From NCBI GenBank assembly GCA_042090305.1, contig JBELJQ010000030.1:1-19767 (forward strand): 19,767 bases of DNA, written 5' to 3'. Positions 7,739-14,166 of the stretch are shown here, in pieces (position 1 is the first letter of the stretch; every line of letters starts with the position of its first letter). The translations under genes and the position numbers were made by a program. The notes beneath the pieces were generated by a model that saw nothing but the letters and a program-made list of their open reading frames with translations, did no database searches and was not told the DNA's origin. This DNA is from TMED13 sp042090305 (lineage in GTDB: Bacteria > Pseudomonadota > Alphaproteobacteria > Methylaequorales > Methylaequoraceae).

Positions 7739-8694
7739 TAGATGCATTCATTATATATGATGAGAAAATCAGCAGTAAAAATCAATGTGAAACCTTGTTA
7801 AGCGAGCTTAGGAAAAAGAAAAAAATAAAGTGTGATTATTTAATTATTAAAAAAAATTTTTTTCACTATCTTCCAAATGCACTAATTTTTCTTGTTTTAA
7901 ATTTTATTAGTCTTTTCAGGAGCACTAAATATAAGGATTATAACCTGATACTTTCATGCGGGAGAACAGCAGCTCCATATAATTTATTTTTTTCAAAAAA
8001 AAACTATACAAAAAACTATCATATTTTAGATCCATATTTTAGAAGAGGTGGGTTTACAAAAATAATTATTCCCTACCATGATCATAAAAAAATGAGAATC
8101 TATGAAAATACAATTTTTACAGTCGGAGCATTATCTAAGAAAACAAATCTTTTAAACAAGGTAAAATATCAAAAAAGAAAAAATATTATTTCGTTTTTAA
8201 TAGGAGGTTCTGGTAAAAGTTCTCATCTTTCTATTCAGGATATAGAGGGGTGCTTGAGGATTCTGAATGATCTAAAAAATAAATATATAATTAATTATTG
8301 TTTTTCAAGAAGGACACCTGAAAAAATAAAAAAATATATAATTAAGAATAAATATAGCTCTCATATTTGCTATCCTCAAGGCAATGTAAATCCCTATTCA
8401 GAGTTATTAGAATTATCTAACTTCTTTATTGTTACACAAGATTCTGTTGGTATGATTTCAGATGTTTTAAATACGGGCAAATCTATCTATATAATTGAGC
8501 TAAAAAATATAAAAAGTAAACTTAAAGAATTTAGTGAATTTTTAATAAAAGAGAAATACGTAAGAATTTTTCAAGGTGAATTTGAAAAACCCTCCTACAA
8601 ATCTTTGAATGAAGTAAATCGAGTAGCTAACCTCATTATGAGAAACTTTACCAACGATTATGGATCCAAATCCACTGATCTGGATACTTTCTAA
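7735..8694 (+). CDS. ELM1/DUF1022 family protein (glycosyltransferase-like)
   Basis: The 319-residue protein resembles the bacterial relatives of plant mitochondrial fission factor ELM1, a family with a GT-B-like fold often found in alphaproteobacteria. Features seen are LILSCGRTAAPY (71-82), IIPYHDHKKM (111-120), the central glycine-rich ISFLIGGSGKSSHLS (152-166), and VTQDSVGMISDVLNTGKSIY near residue 235. The last matches the conserved T-x-DSV-M-SE---TGKP segment. It begins with an ATGA overlap on the PAP2 gene. Its last 47 bp lie antisense to the 3' end of the LpxL-type gene, so its tail (residues after about 303) is probably poorly constrained. Bacterial ELM1 proteins have no settled function; a sugar transfer in envelope synthesis is a reasonable guess from the fold and neighbours. 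Confidence 0.8.
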   Translation: MIDAFIIYDEKISSKNQCETLLSELRKKKKIKCDYLIIKKNFFHYLPNALIFLVLNFISLFRSTKYKDYNLILSCGRTAAPYNLFFSKKNYTKNYHILDPYFRRGGFTKIIIPYHDHKKMRIYENTIFTVGALSKKTNLLNKVKYQKRKNIISFLIGGSGKSSHLSIQDIEGCLRILNDLKNKYIINYCFSRRTPEKIKKYIIKNKYSSHICYPQGNVNPYSELLELSNFFIVTQDSVGMISDVLNTGKSIYIIELKNIKSKLKEFSEFLIKEKYVRIFQGEFEKPSYKSLNEVNRVANLIMRNFTNDYGSKSTDLDTF

Positions 8695-9511
8695 TCCATA
8701 TTTCAACTATTTTATTTAAATGATTCATGATTTTTTCTTCTGAAGATAGACTTTTAATTTTCTCATAGCTAATTGGTTCTAAATATTCAATTCTAAAATT
8801 TGTACCGTATTCTCTAATGCAAAATGCCGGTATTATTGGGCATTTAAATTTCAATGCAAATTTTGCAATGGCTGAGGGCGTCATAACATTTTTGTTAAAG
8901 AACTTGGTTGATATTCCGTCATTCATTTTTTGATCAATTAGCATCCCAATATTCCCTCCACTATTTGATAAAACTTTTATACATTCTCTTGCGCCTTCAG
9001 GTCCTTTTTTAATTAATCCAACGCCATAGCGAAACCTTATTTTTCTTAGTAAATCGTCTACGTATTTATTGTTAGGAGCTCTATAAATAAAATTTATATT
9101 AAATCCATTTTCTGTAAGAGCATGTGATGTTAATTCCCAATTTCCAAGATGGGCAGAGAAAAATAAACAATTTTTATTATTTTTTAAGGGATTTAATAAA
9201 TTTCTGATATTTATTATTTTAATTCTATCATTGTTAATTACGCGAATTCTATCTAGATTTGGATATTCACCAACGACTCTTCCAAAATTCTCCCACATTT
9301 TAAAAATAATTTTCCTTCTCTCTTTATAATTTAATCCCTTAATTACCTCTCCAATATTATAAATTGCTACTGGTGTTCTTTCAGAAAAATAACCGTATAT
9401 TGTAAATATTTTTCCGGTAATGAACGAAGAAATTTTAAATCCTAAGATTCTAAAAGTATTATAAAATATTATTACAAAGATATATTCAATAAAATGTTTT
9501 AGCGATTTCAT
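8648..9511 (-). CDS. lpxL: Lipid A biosynthesis lauroyl/acyltransferase (LpxL/HtrB family)
   Basis: The 287-residue protein has an N-terminal membrane anchor (about 8-30) and the acyltransferase core. The catalytic HX4E motif is SAHLGNWE (His121, Glu126). GMLIDQKMNDGI (189-200) and the closing PDQWIWIHNRW (277-287) are hallmarks of the LpxL/LpxM family. These enzymes add a secondary acyl chain to lipid A from acyl-ACP at the inner face of the cytoplasmic membrane. The gene follows the SUMT gene by 5 bp on the same strand and overlaps the ELM1-like gene tail to tail by 47 bp. Since its C-terminal motif is the conserved part of the overlap, selection there is likely on this gene. Which acyl chain it adds cannot be told. 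Confidence 0.92.
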   Translation of the reverse strand: MKSLKHFIEYIFVIIFYNTFRILGFKISSFITGKIFTIYGYFSERTPVAIYNIGEVIKGLNYKERRKIIFKMWENFGRVVGEYPNLDRIRVINNDRIKIINIRNLLNPLKNNKNCLFFSAHLGNWELTSHALTENGFNINFIYRAPNNKYVDDLLRKIRFRYGVGLIKKGPEGARECIKVLSNSGGNIGMLIDQKMNDGISTKFFNKNVMTPSAIAKFALKFKCPIIPAFCIREYGTNFRIEYLEPISYEKIKSLSSEEKIMNHLNKIVEIWIRKYPDQWIWIHNRW

Positions 9512-9516
9512 AGTTA

Positions 9517-10251
9517 TTAATTAATGATTATTATTGAAGGTGGTTTGACTTCATTATCATTTACAAAATCTGTAACATCCTTTAACTTTGTATTATAAAT
9601 TACCTGGTTTTCTAAAGTTGCGTTTGTTATTATTGAAATTTTGGTATTTTTTTTCATCCCATTTTTGATTAGATTGTTTTTTATGTTTTCAATCTGACTT
9701 ATACCCATATACACTAAAATCTTACCACCTGTATTAACCAAGTAATTATAATCAATTTTTCTACTAAAATTCTTTATTTGCTTATGACCTGTAATAAGGT
9801 TTAAACAAAGTTTAGTATCCACCTCTTTTTTATTGTTTTCTTTTAAAGCTGCTTGTGCTGAGGTTATTCCGGTAAATACTTTAAACTTAATCTTATTTTT
9901 TTTTAAAAAATTTATCTCCTGACTACCTCTACTAAAAAAACTAACATCTCCACCTTTAAGTCGTAGTACTTTTTTATTCATTTTAGCATATTTTACTAAC
10001 CACTCATTAATATCCTCTTGAGAACATGCTCGGTTAGTTGAGGTTTTACCTGCGAAAATCAATTTTACTTTTTTTTTACAATATTTTAATAATGACTTAT
10101 TAATTAAAGAATCATAAATTATTACATCGGCAGATTTTAGAGCAAGAATAGTTTTGATAGTTACTAATTTTATGTTTCCAGGACCACCCCCTGAAATAAT
10201 TACAGTTCCTTCTTTAAAATTTATGATGTTATCGCTATAATTGAATTTCAT
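9517..10251 (-). CDS. cobA: Uroporphyrinogen-III C-methyltransferase (SUMT)
   Basis: The 244-residue single-domain protein uses SAM to methylate uroporphyrinogen III twice, giving precorrin-2 for siroheme or cobalamin. Visible motifs are IISGGGPGN (18-26, SAM loop), ADVIIYDSLIN (41-51), the RLKGGD motif (97-102), RG at 108-109 and TGITSAQAA (127-135). Two deviations from the common sequence appear. RLKGGDP-x-x-FGRGGEE reads RLKGGDVSFFSRGSQE, losing the Pro and one Gly. The segment around GKTSTNRACSQEDIN is close to the usual form. No siroheme synthase or cobalamin gene is adjacent, and it heads a two-gene unit with lpxL. A related tetrapyrrole methylase is possible but SUMT fits best. Only 26 bp separate its start from the divergent mlaF-like gene. 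Confidence 0.85.
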   Translation of the reverse strand: MKFNYSDNIINFKEGTVIISGGGPGNIKLVTIKTILALKSADVIIYDSLINKSLLKYCKKKVKLIFAGKTSTNRACSQEDINEWLVKYAKMNKKVLRLKGGDVSFFSRGSQEINFLKKNKIKFKVFTGITSAQAALKENNKKEVDTKLCLNLITGHKQIKNFSRKIDYNYLVNTGGKILVYMGISQIENIKNNLIKNGMKKNTKISIITNATLENQVIYNTKLKDVTDFVNDNEVKPPSIIIIN

Positions 10252-10277
10252 TTAATGTTTAAATTACATTTTTTTGT

Positions 10278-10997
10278 ATGAAAAATGAAATTGTTTTAAA
10301 AAATATTTCTGTGTCTTTTGAAGATACCAACGTTCTATCTAATGTTTCATTTGAAGTAAAACAAGGGTTACCTACATGTATTATTGGGAGAGGCGCGTCG
10401 GGCAAGACTACATTGCTAAAATCTATATTAGGCATAACTCATGTCAATAGAGGCAAGGTTTTGATAAATCAGAGTTCGGTTAATAAAACTGATGAGTCAA
10501 TGACTAATAATCTGTTTGGTGTAGTTTTCCAAAAAGACGCACTTTTCGATAGTTTGAGTGTATGGCAAAATATAATGTTTCAAAGCTTAGGGAATGAGGA
10601 AAATAAAAATTTAATACTTAGATCAAAAAAAATACTCAAAAGTGTAGGACTTTCAACTAATGATGCTTTTTTATTTCCTAATGAACTATCTGGAGGCATG
10701 CGAAAACGAGTTGCTATTGCTAGGGCAATTTCACACAACCCTAAGTTTTTGATTTTAGATGAACCAACTGCTGGGTTGGATCCCATAAAATCAAACTTAA
10801 TTTTTAAAATTATCAATGATTTGAGCACTCTTAGTCAAGTTACTATTTTAGCTGTTACATCGGACATGAAAGGAGCCTTAAAGTATTTCAAAAGAGTTGT
10901 TATTTTAGATAACAAAAGAGTCCACTGGAAAGGTAGTTCTGCTTTGGCCAAGAAAAAACCTACAAAACTGATGGAGGAATTATTTTGTAAAGTGTAA
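10278..10997 (+). CDS. mlaF: ABC transporter ATP-binding protein, MlaF-like
   Basis: The 239-residue ATPase has Walker A GRGASGKTT (37-45), Q-loop VVFQKDALFDSLSVWQNI (Gln85), signature LSGGMRKRVAIARA (137-150), Walker B FLILDEPTAGLDP (157-169), and an atypical switch region VTSDMKGA. There Ser195 sits where a catalytic His is normal. The ALFDSLSV-NI stretch and the GGMRKRVAIARA signature are typical of MlaF/Ttg2A, the ATPase that drives retrograde phospholipid transport between outer and inner membranes. MlaE (permease), MlaD and MlaC are not in the window, so it would have to act with subunits encoded elsewhere. It is flanked by opposing genes on both sides and is therefore transcribed alone. 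The family is firm, the MlaF assignment probable. Confidence 0.78.
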   Translation: MKNEIVLKNISVSFEDTNVLSNVSFEVKQGLPTCIIGRGASGKTTLLKSILGITHVNRGKVLINQSSVNKTDESMTNNLFGVVFQKDALFDSLSVWQNIMFQSLGNEENKNLILRSKKILKSVGLSTNDAFLFPNELSGGMRKRVAIARAISHNPKFLILDEPTAGLDPIKSNLIFKIINDLSTLSQVTILAVTSDMKGALKYFKRVVILDNKRVHWKGSSALAKKKPTKLMEELFCKV

Positions 10998-10999
10998 GT

Positions 11000-11389
11000 T
11001 TATTTTCTTGTTAGATCAGCACAACCTGCAGTTGCGTCAATACCTGATTCAACATAACACGCGCTTATCCTATTTTTTTCTAATATTTTTCCTATATTAT
11101 AGCCTCTACTGTTAGCTGCTACCCACGTGAAAGTTACATTATCAGGGTGTATTATCCCAAAGAAATCTTTAGTACCATCGGTATAGGAAAATGTGCCTTT
11201 GAATCGACGATCCTTCTGTTCTAAAATTTCAACTTTCTTTTCCCAGGTTCTGAAACCTCTTTGATTCGAAAGAGTATTATTTTTTCCGATCCAGGTACCT
11301 TTTAAATTAGGGATTTCTTCAGATTTTGAAGTATTAGTAACAAATATAAATGTAAAGACTATTAAAAATTTTATAGAGTTAAAAAACAT
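11000..11389 (-). CDS. Small exported protein of unknown function
   Basis: I do not recognise a named family. I chose the ATG at 11389, giving 129 residues that begin MFFNSIKFLIVFTFIFV. This is a clear signal peptide with probable cleavage after TSKSEE or nearby; a TTG further upstream (11416) would add nine residues and spoil the signal. The mature part opens with LKGTWIGKN and continues with alternating polar and hydrophobic segments such as KKVEILEQ, RFKGTFSYTD and VTFTWVA. This suggests a small beta-barrel or beta-sandwich like those of lipocalin-type GTW proteins. Two Cys near the end (in SACYVESGIDATAGCADL) may form a disulfide in the periplasm. It converges on the mlaF-like gene with 2 bp between stops, and diverges from ampG. 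Confidence 0.7.
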   Translation of the reverse strand: MFFNSIKFLIVFTFIFVTNTSKSEEIPNLKGTWIGKNNTLSNQRGFRTWEKKVEILEQKDRRFKGTFSYTDGTKDFFGIIHPDNVTFTWVAANSRGYNIGKILEKNRISACYVESGIDATAGCADLTRK

Positions 11390-11430
11390 ATTATATATTA
11401 TTGTTAAAAAATACAAAAATACAATGTTTA

Positions 11431-12693
11431 ATGAAGATTAATATACTAAAATTTTATTTATCCAAAAAACTCATTTCAATCTTTTTAATGGGGATTCTTA
11501 GTGGAATACCTTTATATCTAATTCTTTCGACATTATTTATATGGTTAACAAGAGAAAACATTGATATCTCAACTATTGGATTATTTGCGTTAACATCAAT
11601 TCCTTGGAGTATAAAATTTCTCTGGTCACCATTTTTAGACAAATATAACGTCTTTTTCATAAATAATTATCTCGGACATAGAAAATCCTGGTTACTATTA
11701 ATTCAATTTTTTCTTGTACCCTGTTTATTATTTCTTGGCTATTTAGATCCAAATAACGACTTACTTACAATAGCAATTATTGCACTATTAATATCTTTTT
11801 TCTCAGCTAGTCAGGATATCGTAATTGATGCATTTAGAATAGAGATCTTGGATGAAGAATCACAGGGTGCGGGTGTGGCTATGACACAGTTAGGTTATAG
11901 ATTTGGTGGTATAATTTCAGGTGCTGGCACACTTTATTTAAAAGAAATAATGACTTGGTTTGAGGTATTTCTTTCACTTTCAATATTTATAATAATTATC
12001 GTCATTTTCGTGCTTTTTTTAATTAATACAAGAAAATCTAGTAAAATTTACAATCATAATAAAAGTATTTTGGAACCTTTTAAGGAATTTATTTTTAGGA
12101 ATAATTTTTTAAAAATTATATTAATTTTAAGTTTCATTTTCTTTTTTAAATTTGGAGATGTTGTTGCCGGTGTGATGGCTAACCCATTTTATGTAAAGAT
12201 TGGATTTTCTAACCTTGATATAGCAAATGCTAGTAAAATCTTTGGGGTTCTGATGACTATGTTAGGAGTTTTTTTTGGAGGATATTTAGTAAAGACAAGA
12301 GGAATTTTAAACGCACTTATCTATTCTGGATTTTTACAGATAATTTCTAACTTACTGTATATTATTTTATATAAAGTTGGTCCAGAGTTTAACTACCTCC
12401 TATTAACAATAGCTGGAGAGAATTTTTCTGGTGGTCTAGGCTCTGCCGCTTTTGTAGCGTATTTATCCGTCTTGTGTAATAAAAAATATACCGGAACTCA
12501 ATACGCTTTACTTTCTTCAATAATGGGTATAGCAAGGACAATATTATCCTCACCAGGGGGATATTTAGTTGAGTTTGTAGGATGGGGATATTTTTTTCTT
12601 ATTTCAACATTTTTAGGAATTCCGGGTTTATTAATTCTTTTTTGGATGAAATCGAATTTTCCAATTAATATGCAAACCAAATTTAGTTCATAA
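11431..12693 (+). CDS. ampG: AmpG-type muropeptide permease (MFS)
   Basis: From the ATG at 11431 the protein has 420 residues; an upstream TTG at 11401 is possible but less natural. It is a 12-helix major facilitator protein. Early sequence SGIPLYLILSTLFIWL and SIPWSIKFLWSPFLDKY match the AmpG family's conserved first helices. GHRKSWLL follows in the loop, then SASQDIVIDAFRIEIL and GAGVAMTQLGYRFG, which are strongly AmpG-like. AmpG imports anhydro-muropeptides released by cell-wall turnover for recycling; in some bacteria related proteins carry other solutes. The last 11 bp overlap the 3' end of the GST-like gene on the other strand. Function rests on family resemblance; no recycling enzymes are nearby. 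Confidence 0.87.
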   Translation: MKINILKFYLSKKLISIFLMGILSGIPLYLILSTLFIWLTRENIDISTIGLFALTSIPWSIKFLWSPFLDKYNVFFINNYLGHRKSWLLLIQFFLVPCLLFLGYLDPNNDLLTIAIIALLISFFSASQDIVIDAFRIEILDEESQGAGVAMTQLGYRFGGIISGAGTLYLKEIMTWFEVFLSLSIFIIIIVIFVLFLINTRKSSKIYNHNKSILEPFKEFIFRNNFLKIILILSFIFFFKFGDVVAGVMANPFYVKIGFSNLDIANASKIFGVLMTMLGVFFGGYLVKTRGILNALIYSGFLQIISNLLYIILYKVGPEFNYLLLTIAGENFSGGLGSAAFVAYLSVLCNKKYTGTQYALLSSIMGIARTILSSPGGYLVEFVGWGYFFLISTFLGIPGLLILFWMKSNFPINMQTKFSS

Positions 12694-13309
12694 TTTCTTT
12701 AAACTCTTGCAGGTTTTTAATTTTTTCATTTGAAGAAAATTTTTCGTAAAAGTCTTTCAAACCATCAAATCTTTCAATAAATTTTGTATCAATTTGTTCG
12801 AGATTTCCTGATAAAAACCATCTTATGACTCTCCATGCAGTGATATCCGCAATTGATAGCTTCCCAATGAAGAATGAATTACTTGAGTTTTTTTTAAAGA
12901 ACTTATTAAGATATTCAAACCATGTATAAAAATCTTTTTCAATGAATATTTTTCTGAGTTTTTTTGATTTTTCTGGATTCTTTTCTCTAATTGAGTGAGC
13001 TATTCTATATGTTATTTCGTTTGCCCAATCTATAACTTGATTAATTACTATTTGTTTTTTTTCGTCGCTACTGTAAAGATTTGACCTGGATGCACAAAAT
13101 ATTGCAAGAGAATGTGTGTGACAAAAAACATTATCTTCGTAGTACATGATTGGTAGTTGACCAAAAGGGTGTTTATTTTTGAATTTTGTCCAATCCTCTC
13201 TTGGGATTCTTTCAAACTCATAATCTATACCTGCATATGCAAGACTGAGTCTTAAAATATCAATTCTCCAAAAATTAAAATCAAAATATACTAGCTTTAT
13301 CCTTGACAA
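12683..13309 (-). CDS. Glutathione S-transferase-like protein
   Basis: The start is TTG at 13309, preceded by AGGA with a 6-base spacer inside the short gap after fpr; the protein is 208 residues. The N-terminal thioredoxin-like domain has KLVYFDFNFWRIDILRLSLAYAGIDYE and KFKNKHPFGQLPIMYYED, resembling sigma-class GSTs (YFNGRGR--R--LAYAGVEYE, GQLP). The Tyr8 position is kept as the likely thiol-activating residue. The glutathione gamma-Glu site, usually QS-A, reads HSLAIFCAS. The all-helical C-terminal domain spans about 85-200 with FFIGKLSIADITAWRVI, the N-capping box of GSTs. It follows fpr by 12 bp and is likely co-transcribed, linking it to redox defence. Detoxification or peroxidase roles are guesses. 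Confidence 0.8.
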   Translation of the reverse strand: MSRIKLVYFDFNFWRIDILRLSLAYAGIDYEFERIPREDWTKFKNKHPFGQLPIMYYEDNVFCHTHSLAIFCASRSNLYSSDEKKQIVINQVIDWANEITYRIAHSIREKNPEKSKKLRKIFIEKDFYTWFEYLNKFFKKNSSNSFFIGKLSIADITAWRVIRWFLSGNLEQIDTKFIERFDGLKDFYEKFSSNEKIKNLQEFKEIMN

Positions 13310-13321
13310 ATTTATTCCTAT

Positions 13322-14089
13322 CTATTTTTCTGCAAACGCTTTTTCTATTACAAAGCCCCCCTGAACTTTTGTTGAACCCTCTTTTGATCCCAAACTTTCA
13401 AAGATCTCTTTAAGTTCATAAGTCATTTCCTCAGAGCCACAAATCATAACTCTATCAAGTTCAGAGTTGAAGTTTTCCTGTTTCACAGCTTTCCAAAGAG
13501 TTTTGTTTTTAATCCACTCAGTAATTCTTCCAACTCTTTCCCATTTTTCTCTTGTTACTGTATTAAAATATTCAAATTTTCCTTTAGTTACATGAGAGTA
13601 GATATCATCATTATTTAAGTTTTGTAATAAATCTTTATAAGCAAGTTCCTTTATTGTTCTAACAGTGTGAGTCAGGATAACATTATCAAATTTTTCATAT
13701 GTTTCTGGGTCTCTAACTATACTCATAAAGGGTGCTAAGCCTGTACCGGTAGAAAAAAGATATAAATTTCTTCCAGGAAGTAAATAGTCACAAACAAGAG
13801 TTCCTGTAGACTTAGAATTAATAAGCACCTCGTCATTGATATCAATATGTTGTAATTTACTGGTAAGTGGTCCGTTGGGAACTTTAATTGATAGAAATTC
13901 AAGATGATCTTCGTGGTTAGGGCTTACTACTGAATACGCTCGAAGAAGTGGTTTGGCATCTATTTCCAAACCAATCATAGCAAATTCTCCATTTTTAAAC
14001 CTAAACGACAAGTTCCTTGTTGTTTTAAAACTGAAGGTTTTGTCGGTCCAGTGATGAATGTCTATAACTTTCTCTTTCAATATTGCCAT
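13322..14089 (-). CDS. fpr: Ferredoxin/flavodoxin-NADP+ reductase
   Basis: The 255-residue FAD protein exchanges electrons between NADPH and ferredoxin or flavodoxin. The FAD-binding RAYSVVSPN (50-58), IKVPNGPLTSKLQ (68-80), NADP-binding LFSTGTGLAPFMSIV (111-125), LTHTVRTIKELAY (139-151) and VMICGSEEM (214-222) are all in order. The C-terminus AFAEK extends past the FAD-stacking Phe, as in proteobacterial FPRs of the Rhodobacter/Azotobacter type. The start ATG is well placed. It leads a two-gene unit with the GST-like gene and diverges from ppc across a 77-bp spacer that must hold both promoters. Likely roles are supplying reduced ferredoxin/flavodoxin or relieving oxidative stress. Confidence 0.93.
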   Translation of the reverse strand: MAILKEKVIDIHHWTDKTFSFKTTRNLSFRFKNGEFAMIGLEIDAKPLLRAYSVVSPNHEDHLEFLSIKVPNGPLTSKLQHIDINDEVLINSKSTGTLVCDYLLPGRNLYLFSTGTGLAPFMSIVRDPETYEKFDNVILTHTVRTIKELAYKDLLQNLNNDDIYSHVTKGKFEYFNTVTREKWERVGRITEWIKNKTLWKAVKQENFNSELDRVMICGSEEMTYELKEIFESLGSKEGSTKVQGGFVIEKAFAEK

Positions 14090-14166
14090 GGTATGATTAA
14101 TAGTTTATAAGGCTACCTTAGATAAGTAATTATGATATAAGTCTTAATTAAATAATTTTTATTGAA

